64,000 nt of DNA, from the NCBI GenBank assembly GCA_025963775.1, contig JAOQAD010000004.1, forward strand, positions 1 through 64,000, in the 5' to 3' direction. Within the stretch, counting starts at the first letter, position 1. Each line of letters begins with the position of its first letter. A model generated the notes under the pieces. The model did not search any database. It was not told the origin of the DNA and saw only the letters and a program-made list of their open reading frames with translations. Of this stretch, positions 34,648-44,600 are shown in pieces. The stretch comes from Bacteroidota bacterium. Its GTDB lineage: Bacteria > Bacteroidota > Bacteroidia > 2-12-FULL-35-15. The position numbers and the translations under genes are program-made.

Positions 34648-37527
34648 ATGAAAGCAATAATTACAGCAATAATATCATTTCTTGCCCTTGTTTCCTATTC
34701 ACAACCTAGTCAGCAATGGTTAACCAGGTACAATGGCAAAGGAGATTTTTCAGATAAGTTTAATGCAGTAAAATCTGATGCCGCTAATAATATTTTTCTT
34801 GCCGGGAGCACTTATAATAAGAGTAATGAAGAGGATATTCTTGTTATTAAATTGAATTCTTTGGGAGACACAGCCTGGGTAAGAACATTTAACGGTTCTG
34901 CTAATAACACGGACGAAGCCTTCGATGTGGCAACAGATGGAACCGGAAATGTATATATAACCGGTGTTTGTAAGAATGTTGGAACCGGAAAGGATTTTGC
35001 TACCATTAAATATAATGCATTTGGTGATACTCTTTGGACAAGAACCTTAAACGGTATCGGAAATGGTGATGATGAGGCATCTTCCATTTATATCGATGGA
35101 AGCGGGAATGTATATGTTACCGGAAAAAGTGATGGTAATCCGACTGCCCTGATTAATAATGATTATGTAACAGTTAAATATAATTCTGCGGGTGTTCAGC
35201 AGTGGGTGCTTCGTTTTAATGGGTCAGGGAACGGTTCTGATATTCCGGCAGGGATAATCGGAGATCCATCAGGTAATGTTTATGTAACAGGGCGAAGTGC
35301 AAATACCCTTGATGATGATTACGCCACGATAAAATATAATTCTGCCGGGCTGCTGCAATGGACAAAGATCTATGATGGCGGAAATGGTACTGACAGAGCT
35401 GTGGCAATTGGAATTGACAATGCTGATAATATTATTGTTACAGGAAGAAGTTCGGGTGCATCAGATGATGATTATGCGACAATTAAATACAGTTCTGCCG
35501 GGGTACAACAATGGTTAAAATATTTTGACGGAGGCTTAGGCGATGATCGGGCTACTGCCTTAGCGGTTGATAGCTCCGGAAATATATTTGTAACAGGAAA
35601 AAGCAGCAATGGATCTAATGATAATTATGCAACAGTAAAATATGACGGCCTTGGTACTTCAGGATGGGTAGCAATTTGGGCCGGAACGGGTAATGGGAAC
35701 GATGTAGCAAATGCTATTGAAGTTGATGGTTCTGGAAATGTTTATGTTGCAGGGCAAACAGATGTTGACGCCACCGCTCTTGTAAATAACAATTACTCTG
35801 CAGTAAAATATAACTCCTCAGGTGCGCAAGTATGGAACCAATTATATAACGGCACTGCCAACCTTAGTGATGTACCCACCCGCCTGGCAATTGATGCAGC
35901 CGGAAATGTAGTAGTGGCAGGCAACAGTCAAGGCTTAGGATCTCAAAAAGACGGAGTTGCAATAAAATATAATGTTTCCGGAGTGTCGCAATGGACTTAC
36001 CGGTATATCGGGAAAGGTGATAACTCTGATAAAGGAAATGCAATTACAGTGGATGCTGGTGGTAATAGTTACGTGGCTGGTTCAACTTATGGGGCTGGTT
36101 CCGGCAAAGATTATTGCACGATAAAATTGAACGCTGCTGGAGATACGCTATGGGTTCGATCTTATAATGGAATTGGGAATGGGAATGATGAGGCTTCCTC
36201 TATCGCGGTGGATGCTGCTGGAAATGTCTTTGTTACAGGTTACAGTAAGGGGGCTCAAAAAGATTACCTAACAATTAAATACAACCCGAGTGGAGATACG
36301 GTATGGACAAAGCGTTTTAATGGGGCCGGCAATGGTGATGATCAAGCCATTGATTTAAAACTGGATGGTGCTGGAAATGTTTTCGTGACGGGATTTACAG
36401 ATAGCGACAATACAATTTCAGTAAATGAAAATTATACAACGATTAAATATAGTGCCTCCGGAACTCAGCTTTGGCAAGCTAATTATAATGGAGCCGGGAA
36501 CTTAACCGATATCCCTGCAGGCCTGACTATTGATGGATCGGGTAATGTTTTCGTTACAGGTAAAAGCAATAATGGATCAGATGATGATTATGCAACAGTT
36601 AAATATAATTCTTTGGGTGTGCAGCAGTGGATACAACGTTATGATGGGGGGCAGGGAGATGACCGAGCGGCTGCTATTAAAGTCGATGCGGCTTCAAATG
36701 TTTATATCACAGGAAGAACCTTTAATGGATCAGATGATGATTACGCAACAATAAAATATAATTCACTTGGAGTTCAGCAATGGCTTAAGTTATATGATGG
36801 TTTATTGGGTGATGACAGAGCTATTGACCTTGCAGCTGACGGATCAGGAAATGTATACGTAACCGGAAAAAGCAGTTTTGGGGCAGCTGATGATATTTTA
36901 ACTGTGAAATATGATGGATCGGGAATCCAACAATGGGTGGCAAATTATGATGGCGGAACAAATGGAAATGATGCACCGGCTAAAATACTGATTGATGGGG
37001 CAGGTAATGTTCTTGTGGCAGGGCAAAGTGATATTGGAACTGCATTAATTCCTAATAATGATTATACAATTCTGAAATATAATTCTTCCGGAATTCAGTT
37101 GTGGGCAATTTCGTATAATGGAACAGGGAACGGTTCTGATGTTATTGGCGGTATAGCTATAGATAATGCAGATAAAGTTTATGTAACAGGCACTGGCTTT
37201 TCTTCTGTTGGCCAGAAAGATATAGTTACAATTAAGTATAGCTCACCTGTTGGAATCAATGAGTTATCACTAAATAAATTTCAAATGATAGCTTATCCTA
37301 ACCCTTTTAATACGCAATGTACAATAAGTGTATTTGCTCCGAACACAATTGAATCATGGACATTGAATGTTTATAACGCTACAGGTGAAAAAGTAATAGT
37401 TCGAAAAATCGATAATTCAAACCAGGGCATTATTAAGAAAAATGATCTTTCCAATGGAGTGTATTTTTTTCAGGCAATCACTAATACGGAAATAATAGGA
37501 AGCGGGAATTTTATAATTGAAGATTAA
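34648..37527 (+). CDS. Secreted SBBP beta-propeller protein with T9SS tail
   Basis: A 959-residue secreted protein. Signal peptide to about residue 19. The body consists of about 16 SBBP-type units (DGSGNVYVTGKS, then DDYATIKYNSAGVQQW) that should fold as beta-propellers. The second half, from about residue 450 (YRYIGKGDNSDKGNAITVD), closely repeats the first half (TRYNGKGDFSDKFNAVKSD). The last about 80 residues (MIAYPNPFNTQC, LNVYNATGEKV, LSNGVYFFQA) are a type A T9SS sorting domain, so it should be anchored to or released from the cell surface by that pathway. Ligand unknown. Confidence 0.85.
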   Translation: MKAIITAIISFLALVSYSQPSQQWLTRYNGKGDFSDKFNAVKSDAANNIFLAGSTYNKSNEEDILVIKLNSLGDTAWVRTFNGSANNTDEAFDVATDGTGNVYITGVCKNVGTGKDFATIKYNAFGDTLWTRTLNGIGNGDDEASSIYIDGSGNVYVTGKSDGNPTALINNDYVTVKYNSAGVQQWVLRFNGSGNGSDIPAGIIGDPSGNVYVTGRSANTLDDDYATIKYNSAGLLQWTKIYDGGNGTDRAVAIGIDNADNIIVTGRSSGASDDDYATIKYSSAGVQQWLKYFDGGLGDDRATALAVDSSGNIFVTGKSSNGSNDNYATVKYDGLGTSGWVAIWAGTGNGNDVANAIEVDGSGNVYVAGQTDVDATALVNNNYSAVKYNSSGAQVWNQLYNGTANLSDVPTRLAIDAAGNVVVAGNSQGLGSQKDGVAIKYNVSGVSQWTYRYIGKGDNSDKGNAITVDAGGNSYVAGSTYGAGSGKDYCTIKLNAAGDTLWVRSYNGIGNGNDEASSIAVDAAGNVFVTGYSKGAQKDYLTIKYNPSGDTVWTKRFNGAGNGDDQAIDLKLDGAGNVFVTGFTDSDNTISVNENYTTIKYSASGTQLWQANYNGAGNLTDIPAGLTIDGSGNVFVTGKSNNGSDDDYATVKYNSLGVQQWIQRYDGGQGDDRAAAIKVDAASNVYITGRTFNGSDDDYATIKYNSLGVQQWLKLYDGLLGDDRAIDLAADGSGNVYVTGKSSFGAADDILTVKYDGSGIQQWVANYDGGTNGNDAPAKILIDGAGNVLVAGQSDIGTALIPNNDYTILKYNSSGIQLWAISYNGTGNGSDVIGGIAIDNADKVYVTGTGFSSVGQKDIVTIKYSSPVGINELSLNKFQMIAYPNPFNTQCTISVFAPNTIESWTLNVYNATGEKVIVRKIDNSNQGIIKKNDLSNGVYFFQAITNTEIIGSGNFIIED

Positions 37528-37670
37528 TATTTCCGACTCTTCTTACCTATTTGCTTTAGAATTGACCTGTACTTCTGGGCAACCTCAATAAAGGGAAGTT
37601 TTTATTCCGGGATAGGAATGAATTGCTCCAAAGACGTGTTTGCGGGCTTTGCCTTCTTCGTATGATCGTA

Positions 37671-38651
37671 TTATCTCACCGCCTCCTTATTATATTTAGT
37701 CCTATACTCTAAAGGCGACAGTCCGGTCACTTTTTTAAAAACTGTTCTGAAAGCTTTGTTGTCGGAGTAGCTAACGCTGTACATTATTTCATCCACGCTT
37801 TCCCTGCTGGTTTCCAGTTTTCTTTTTGCGGCTTCAATTTTTACCTTTTGCATATACTCCACTGGTGTGTTTGATGTAGCTTTGATGAAACGTCTGTCAA
37901 AATTCCTGCGGCTTATTGAGAATTGATCAGCGAGGTCCCCAATGGAAATTTTTTCACTCACATGCTTTTCGATAAACAATTGCGCCTTTCTTATTTCTGC
38001 ATCCTGGTGATCTTTTAGACCGGAAAATATAGCAAAAGGCGATTGCGTAGTACGGTCAATATCAATTTCAAAAACCTTGGAACAATAAACGGCTGTGTCC
38101 CGGCCACAATATTTCTCAACTAAATATAAAAGCAGGTGCAAAAATGAATAAGCTCCGCCATTTGTATAAATACCATGCTCATCTGTAAGTAATTTATCAG
38201 TAGCTAAGTTTACGTCCGGGAACATTTTAGCAAATGCATCAGATGCGATCCAATGAGTGGAGCAGGTCCTGCCTTTCAATAATCCTGTAGATGCCAGCAG
38301 AAATGCACCTGTACACATACTTGCAACTTCAGCTCCTTTCTTATAGTGATGAGCTATCCATGGAAATAAATCCTTGTTGCCTGCAACAGATGCCGCATAG
38401 TTTGACTTTATAGCCGGAATGATGATCAGATCGGTTTTTTGCACCTGCTTTAGGCTGGCATTCGGATGAATGGAAAAAAGTCCGTCATGTACATCTACTT
38501 TTTTTGAATTGCCTACCAGTTGAATTGTAAAGGCTGGATCTTTACCATTATCTGTAAGGTATTTATTGGCCCTGGCTAAAACTTTATAAGAGCCTACAAT
38601 AGTGCTGAGGTTCGGATCTTCCTCGGGAATGAGTATGGAAATATGTTTCAT
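37671..38651 (-). CDS. GlxA-like AraC-family regulator
   Basis: A 326-residue transcription factor. N-terminal DJ-1/PfpI-like domain (DLIIIPAIKSNY, then ASMCTGAFLLASTGLLKGR with the nucleophile-elbow position Cys, and GIYTNGGAYSFLHLLLY). C-terminal AraC helices (SISRRNFDRRFIKATSNTPV, then YSVSYSDNKAFRTVFKKVTG). It is divergent from the DinB gene. Members respond to small molecules; the ligand is unknown. A TACATTTG element on its own strand at 38666-38659 overlaps the start region. Confidence 0.85.
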   Translation of the reverse strand: MKHISILIPEEDPNLSTIVGSYKVLARANKYLTDNGKDPAFTIQLVGNSKKVDVHDGLFSIHPNASLKQVQKTDLIIIPAIKSNYAASVAGNKDLFPWIAHHYKKGAEVASMCTGAFLLASTGLLKGRTCSTHWIASDAFAKMFPDVNLATDKLLTDEHGIYTNGGAYSFLHLLLYLVEKYCGRDTAVYCSKVFEIDIDRTTQSPFAIFSGLKDHQDAEIRKAQLFIEKHVSEKISIGDLADQFSISRRNFDRRFIKATSNTPVEYMQKVKIEAAKRKLETSRESVDEIMYSVSYSDNKAFRTVFKKVTGLSPLEYRTKYNKEAVR

Positions 38652-38737
38652 TGTGCTGCAAATGTAAGCACTTTAATTGTCCAAATCAACCCCTCATAAT
38701 GTCTATTTTACACTCTGTTAAATGCATTATATGTCTA

Positions 38738-38745
38738 TACATTTG
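38738..38745 (+). promoter_or_regulatory. -7 promoter element of the DinB group
   Basis: TACATTTG matches TAnnTTTG about 42 nt before the ATG at 38787. The -33 region is not well matched. It lies between the GlxA-like regulator and the DinB-family gene, so the regulator could act here. Confidence 0.45.
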
Positions 38746-38786
38746 TAATTATTAATAATTTCTAACCAAACCAAACCAAAATAAAA

Positions 38787-39269
38787 ATGGACGCAAAACA
38801 AATAATTGTAAAATCTGTGCTCGATGCATGGAACTCAAGAATAGAGGCAGCTAACAAACTATTTGACTCGTTAACAGACGAAGACCTTCAAAAGGAAGTT
38901 TCTCCCGGCAGGAACAGAGCTATTTATTTATTGGGGCATTTAGCTCTTGTGCACGACAAAATGTTGCCTTTGCTTGCTTTTGGGCCGCAACAGTATGCTC
39001 ATTTAGAGGATGCTTTTTTGAACCAGCCCGACAGATCTGTTTCCGAAATTCCTTCTGCAAAAGAGTTACGGACAATCTGGAAAAACGTTAATTCAGAATT
39101 GGCAACGCATTACGCTGATTTAAGCACTGATGAATGGTTTCAAAAGCATAGCTCCGTATCAGAAGAGGATTTTATAAAGGAGCCGCACAGGAACAGGTTG
39201 AATATAATCATCGGCAGAACAAATCATTTGCAATATCATATCGGACAGGTAGCACTTATAAAAAAATAA
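38787..39269 (+). CDS. DinB-family protein
   Basis: A 160-residue four-helix-bundle protein of the DinB/DUF664 type: RIEAANKLFDSLTDEDLQ at the start, GHLALVHDKMLPLL with a metal-ligand histidine, and a C-terminal NHLQYHIGQVALIKK with the second histidine pair. Members include thiol transferases such as those using bacillithiol, but many are uncharacterised. It is followed by DUF2798 and SRPBCC genes on the same strand. Confidence 0.8.
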   Translation: MDAKQIIVKSVLDAWNSRIEAANKLFDSLTDEDLQKEVSPGRNRAIYLLGHLALVHDKMLPLLAFGPQQYAHLEDAFLNQPDRSVSEIPSAKELRTIWKNVNSELATHYADLSTDEWFQKHSSVSEEDFIKEPHRNRLNIIIGRTNHLQYHIGQVALIKK

Positions 39270-39273
39270 TATT

Positions 39274-39498
39274 ATGAAAAATAAAATAGTTTTCGCCCTG
39301 ATCATGGGAATAGTAACAACCGGTATTATTTCCTTCACCCTGATCTTAGTCAATATTGGTTTCAATGAAAACTTTTTCAAAGTTTGGCTGCTCTCATGGG
39401 GTATGGCTTATTTAGTAGTAATTCCGGCAATTTTAATAATTGGGCCCAGGATACAAAGCATGGTTGACGAATTATTACGGAAAAAAACCAATATTTAA
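39274..39498 (+). CDS. DUF2798 small membrane protein
   Basis: A 74-residue protein with two hydrophobic segments (KIVFALIMGIVTTGIISFTL and WLLSWGMAYLVVIPAILIIG), matching the DUF2798 family. The start follows the DinB stop by 4 bp. Function unknown; probably in the inner membrane. Confidence 0.8.
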   Translation: MKNKIVFALIMGIVTTGIISFTLILVNIGFNENFFKVWLLSWGMAYLVVIPAILIIGPRIQSMVDELLRKKTNI

Positions 39499-39510
39499 AC
39501 ATATATTTTT

Positions 39511-39951
39511 ATGACTACATCAGATTTTAAAACTACCATAATGGTAGATCAAAGCCCAAAAGAAGTATTCAGCGCCATCAATAATGTTGATGGATGGTGG
39601 CAGGGAGAAATTAAAGGCAGCTCACACAAGCTCAATGATGAATTTACTTACCGTATGGAGGATTTTCATTTTTCAAAACAAAAACTAGTTGAAATTATTC
39701 CTGACAAAAAAGTAATATGGCTTGTTACGGAAAGTAAACTGAATTTTGTAAAGGACAAAAGTGAATGGACAGGAACGAAAATTATTTTTGAGATCTCTGA
39801 AATAAATAACAAAACACAGGTCAGTTTCACTCACCTGGGCTTAATCCCCAGGTTTGAATGTTATGGAGATTGTTCAAATGGATGGAGCCAGCTTATTCAG
39901 AAAAGCCTCTTCAGTTTTATAACTACAGGTAAAGGCAAGAAGGTTTTTTAA
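39511..39951 (+). CDS. SRPBCC-family protein
   Basis: A 146-residue START-like protein (TTIMVDQSPKEVFSAINNVD, WWQGEIKG, then KVIWLVTESKL and VSFTHLGLIP). It ends with a Lys/Gly-rich tail. It is 12 bp after the DUF2798 gene. It probably binds a hydrophobic ligand; no enzyme motif is visible. Confidence 0.8.
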   Translation: MTTSDFKTTIMVDQSPKEVFSAINNVDGWWQGEIKGSSHKLNDEFTYRMEDFHFSKQKLVEIIPDKKVIWLVTESKLNFVKDKSEWTGTKIIFEISEINNKTQVSFTHLGLIPRFECYGDCSNGWSQLIQKSLFSFITTGKGKKVF

Positions 39952-39984
39952 GACCAAGGGAGGAAGAATAATTGCAAATTTAAT

Positions 39985-40158
39985 TTTCGCTTACGCATAA
40001 TTACAATCAATTTGTTTCCAGGCAGGCTGCCTGACCAGTATTATTATGCCCAGCGTGGAGATACGCAAAGGGCCAGGCTTAGCTTGAGTTATAAGCTCGG
40101 GAAGATGCACATTGAACAAAAATTGAGAGCGGCGATGGCAGGTTCAAAAAATAATTAA
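39985..40158 (+). pseudogene. C-terminal remnant of an outer-membrane receptor gene
   Basis: One frame encodes LFPGRLPDQYYYAQRGDTQR, then ARLSLSYKLGKMHIEQKL and a stop at 40158. The pattern DTxRxRLSLSYxLGK is the last strand of TonB-receptor-like outer-membrane proteins (OMP_b-brl_3). No start or body is present. It is a fragment left by deletion. The tail after the last strand is not typical. Confidence 0.5.
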
Positions 40159-40234
40159 TGATTCTGAAGTCTTGTTTGTCTTTCTTTAATTGGTATATTT
40201 AAAATGGGAAAGGCAATTTTCTAAACAGGTAAAC

Positions 40235-40453
40235 ATGGCTGACGAGGAACTTTTCAAAGGTGCTTATCTCGGGATGAGCGATAAGAAAGGAAATAAACTG
40301 CATAATGGCGATACCGTTACATTTAACTGGAAAGGTGAATGGGTAAAGTGTGTTATCGTGTATCATGAAGGAATGTTCTGCTTAAAGTGGCCTGACGGAT
40401 ATATCAATAAAGGCTCCCTGAACCCCTCTAACTATACAAAAGTAAACGCATAA
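40235..40453 (+). CDS. Small hypothetical protein before the HipA-like kinase
   Basis: A 72-residue protein. The start at the ATG 40235 gives MADEELFKGAYLGMSDKKGN; an upstream TTG at 40190 would add 15 less plausible residues. The strand pattern (TVTFNWKGEWVKCVIVYHEG, FCLKWPDGY) suits a small SH3-like barrel. It ends 1 bp before the kinase gene, so it is probably part of that operon. Function unknown. Confidence 0.6.
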   Translation: MADEELFKGAYLGMSDKKGNKLHNGDTVTFNWKGEWVKCVIVYHEGMFCLKWPDGYINKGSLNPSNYTKVNA

Positions 40454-40454
40454 T

Positions 40455-41237
40455 ATGTCCATTTCAGCTTCCCTGAGAAAAATAAATGTAACACGTTATA
40501 TCCAGCCTTTGCGCGAAGGTGGCTCTCTGCCTGCCCTGGCGGAAGGCGATGATGATTTTAAATACGTCCTGAAATTCAAAGGAGGCGGCCATGGCGTTAA
40601 AACACTTATAGCCGAGCTGATCGGCGGAGAAATTGCACGCGCATTAAAATTGAAACTGCCTGAGCTTGTTTTTGCCGAACTTGATGAAGCATTTGGCCAG
40701 ACGGAAGCGGATGAGGAGATCCAGGACCTGTTGAAGGCAAGTAAAGGATTGAACCTTGCCTTGCATTTTTTGTCGGGTGCCATCACCTTTGATCCCGCAG
40801 TGACGAAAATAGATGAAAAGCTGGCTTCGCAAATTGTGTGGCTCGACTCCCTCATCACCAATGCTGACCGTACGGTAAGGAATACCAACATGCTGATCTG
40901 GAACAAGGAATTATGGCTGATCGATCACGGCTCCTGCCTGTTCTTTCAATACACATGGACCAACTGGCAGGCCAAAGCTGCAGGGCCTTTTACTTTTATA
41001 AAAGACCATGTGCTGTTGCCGCAGGCTACTTTATTGAACGAGGTGAATGCTGAATTCAAGCTCCTGCTTACAGAAGAGAAGCTGAAGGCAATTGTAAGCC
41101 TTATTCCCGACGAATGGCTGCATTGGGAGGATACAACGGAAACGCCCGGAGAGATCAGGGAAGTGTACCTGCAGTTTTTACTTACACGGTTACGTTATGC
41201 CGATACTTTTACAAAGGAGGCTATTGATGCAAGATAA
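40455..41237 (+). CDS. HipA-like kinase-fold protein
   Basis: A 260-residue protein of the HipA-like kinase type: FKYVLKFKGGGHGVKTLIAE in the N-lobe, DSLITNADRTVRNTNML in the catalytic loop (N-x-D pattern) and LWLIDHGSCL as the metal-binding D. The fold is that of HipA but the N-terminal HipA region is absent. The 3' end overlaps the DUF3037 gene by 11 bp. Such pairs are common in bacteria and are of unknown function. Confidence 0.8.
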   Translation: MSISASLRKINVTRYIQPLREGGSLPALAEGDDDFKYVLKFKGGGHGVKTLIAELIGGEIARALKLKLPELVFAELDEAFGQTEADEEIQDLLKASKGLNLALHFLSGAITFDPAVTKIDEKLASQIVWLDSLITNADRTVRNTNMLIWNKELWLIDHGSCLFFQYTWTNWQAKAAGPFTFIKDHVLLPQATLLNEVNAEFKLLLTEEKLKAIVSLIPDEWLHWEDTTETPGEIREVYLQFLLTRLRYADTFTKEAIDAR

Positions 41238-41610
41238 ATTTCTATACGAATATTCCGTGATCCGCATTTTACCTTTGGTAGAACGCGAGGAATTTATCAA
41301 TGTGGGAATCATTGTATTCAGCAAACAGGCGAAGTTCATCCGGATGGAATATACCATCAATGAATCCAAGCTCAGCGTATTTTGTAAGCAAACGGACATT
41401 CAGCAACTGAAATTGAATTTAGAATCCTTTCAAAAGATAGCCCGGGGCGATAAAGATGGTGGCGCAATTGCCCTGATGGACGTTGCTTCGCGCTTCAGGT
41501 GGCTTACAGCGGTACGGAGCTCGGTGATCCAGACTTCACGGCCGCATCCGGGTATTTGCATTGATCTTGAAGAAACTGTGAAAAGGTTGTTTCGGGAGCT
41601 TGTTTTGTAG
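41227..41610 (+). CDS. DUF3037 protein
   Basis: A 127-residue protein starting at the ATG 41227, inside the end of the HipA-like gene. The DUF3037 signature EYSVIRILPLVEREEFINVG and IIVFS is clear at the N-terminus. Its constant pairing with HipA-like kinases suggests a joint function. Confidence 0.8.
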   Translation: MQDKFLYEYSVIRILPLVEREEFINVGIIVFSKQAKFIRMEYTINESKLSVFCKQTDIQQLKLNLESFQKIARGDKDGGAIALMDVASRFRWLTAVRSSVIQTSRPHPGICIDLEETVKRLFRELVL

Positions 41611-41634
41611 GAGACTTGTGCCTGGTGCCTGCTA

Positions 41635-44600
41635 TTATAACGGAAGGTCAATTGTAAATTCCATACCATTTTCCTCCTCACTTTTAACTTTTATGGTGCC
41701 GCCTAAAACTTCTATTTGTGTCTTGATCATAAATAATCCCATTCCCTTTCCTTCTGAACTCTGATGAAAGCGTTTGTAGAGCCCGAATAAATTTTCACCA
41801 TGCTTCAGAAGGTTTATGCCCAGTCCGTTATCTTTAAAAATAATTCTTACACTGTTATCCTGCACTTCACTCGTGATGTGTATTACAGGAGGAATTTCAG
41901 GTTTTCTGTATTTTATGCTATTTGAAATTAAATTATAAAAGATGCTGTAAATATAGCTTTTTACAGAATTGATTTTATTGATCGCATGGAAGTCTGTTAC
42001 TATTTTTACCTTTTCTTTTTCCATTAATGAATGATTGCTTAATTTAATATCATCTGTCAGTTCCTTAAAGTCTACCTGTTCTTTATAATCATTGATCGCA
42101 GATTTTAACTGTAAGATCTTATTCAGATCTTTAAATACATTATCAAGCTGTTCTATGGCTTTGAATAGAAATTGCTGGCTAAGGACTTTCTCTTCCTCTG
42201 TAAGATCGCCCTTTAAAACATCCGACAGGCCAAGAATATGTGCTACCGGTGCGCGAAGGTTATGGGAGACAATGAAAGCAAATTGTTCAAGTTTTTTACT
42301 GTGCTCCACTATATTTGTGAGCATTTTTTCCCTTTCTTCTTCCTTTAGCTTGATCTCTGTTATATCCAGGACAATTCCGTGTAAACCCGTTGCCCTTCCC
42401 TCCCGGTTGATTTCATACATGCTTTTCGTATAAACATATTTAACGGTTCCGTCCTTTAAAAGAATGCGGTGGTTTAAAATAGTGTCACTATGTGTTTCAC
42501 GACTCTTGGTTGTATGGGTAATAACATAGTCCAGGTCTTCCGGGTGCACAAAGGAGAGCCATGCTGAATGCGATTGTGTTTGCTCGTCCGGCTGAAGGCC
42601 ATATATACGACAGGTTTCCGCTGACCATATCGCTGCGCCGGTTTCAAACTGCATCTCCCAGCTGCCAAGATGTGCAATGGCCTGGGCTTCATTCAACCGC
42701 GATTCACTTTGCCTGAGATTTTCCTCTGCCTGCTTTCTTTTTGTTATATCACGGGAGTGACAGGCGCATCCTATAATATCATTTCCGCTGCGGATCGGAC
42801 AAAAAGAAACTTCCAGCCAGTATTCGGTGGGTTCTATGCCATGTTCCAGCTGCGTAAACGTTTCTCCCTCAAATGCGCGCTCATAATTAAATTTATAGCG
42901 AATGGATTCTTTCTCTGAAAATGCACCGGCAAGAATATTCGTTCCTTTTTTAATAATCCTGCCAGCCATCGCGAGTATACTGTTAAATGGCTGGTTAGAG
43001 GTAATGAGGTTAAAGTTCCTGTCGACACTCCACATCAGGTCACTGGTGTTATTGATCAGGGCATCAAGGTTATTTTTGTCAAATTCCTGTTGTTCTTCCA
43101 GCGATTTTTTCTCTGTCACATCCCTGAAATTATCAACAATGCCATTAATAGCAGGATCATGCAACATATTAGTGATCGTTGCTTCAAGCCATCGCCATGT
43201 GCCATCCTTATGCCTGACGCGGCTAATGCAGCCGGGGAGTGGTATGCCTGGGCTGGACATCATTTGTGTCCATGTTGTTGTTACATCAGCGAGATCCTGT
43301 GGATGAACAAGTAAAAACAGATTCAGCTTCATAGTTTCCTCTTTTGTAAACCCAAGTATTTTTTCAATAGAGGGGGAAACGTATTGTATGCTGCCGGATG
43401 GAGATAAAATGGCAATGGCATCAGCGCCGTTTTCAACTAAAGCGCGGAACCGCTTTTCATTATGAATGATCAGCTCTTCCGCTTCTTTATGCTTTTTTTC
43501 CTTAATAAAAACATCAAGGGCAAAGGAAATATCATCGGTAGCTTCCTGTAATAACCTTATTTCCTCTTCATCGAAAGCATTCGGCTCTGCTGCATAAAGG
43601 TTAAATGTTCCTATTGCGATACCTTCTTTTTTAATTGGTAAAACTATAAATGAACGGATCCCATGAAGTGATGCAAACTGTTTCCGGTCTTTTAGCTCAA
43701 GATCAGTTTCTATATCGTTGCAAATGTAACAGGAGCCATTGCGTAATGCATGATCCTGCGGGCCTTCGGTTGTATAGGAGCTATTAAAGAGATGAAGGTC
43801 ATTTTCATGGATTCCTTTTTGAGCCATAAGAATTATTCTATGATGGTCAGGATCAAATTTTCCTATCCACGCCATTCTGAACCGGCCTATTTCATATGCA
43901 ATTTGACAACTCTTATGAAAAAGTGTCTGCTCATCTTTAATATGGACAATACCCTGGTTAATATGACTTATGAATTGGTAAAGACGGCTCACTTTTTTTA
44001 ACTTTTCATCTGAAATCTTATTGTCGTATAATGATCTTTCAAGTCCCTCAAGCAAAAGGTGCAGGCACCTGGCACAGGCAAAACTTAGCAGGATAAGGTT
44101 GGCGGTCACGGCGATCCATGTTCCTAAATTAAAGTCGGCGACAACCGGTATTTTTATATTGAAATAATTTAATACTCCAAAAACAAAACAAATAAAAGTA
44201 TTGGCCCATGCAGAGTAATAGCCGGCAGCAGATGAATAAATGACAGAGGAAATAACTGTAATGGCCAGTAAAAACAATAACCCCGGCCCCATTTTGCCCA
44301 TGTAATAAATAAGCACAACCGAAACCATGTAAAAAATGAAGATAAAAACCAACTTCTTTACCTGGAGGCGAAGCCCCGGATTTACTACGATTACAATTAA
44401 CGATATGAAAGCAAGCAGGTCAACAAACCCAATAACGGGGACACCTTTTAAGAAAGCCATATAAACGCCTGGTATAAGGGCTATAATACTTAACGGTGTA
44501 AAATAAATAAGGATCCTGAAAAAAACCTCATCGCGCCAATAGCTGATGTTTTTCAACTGATCATCAGCATGCAAATCTTTTCCACGTACAAAAAGCTGGT

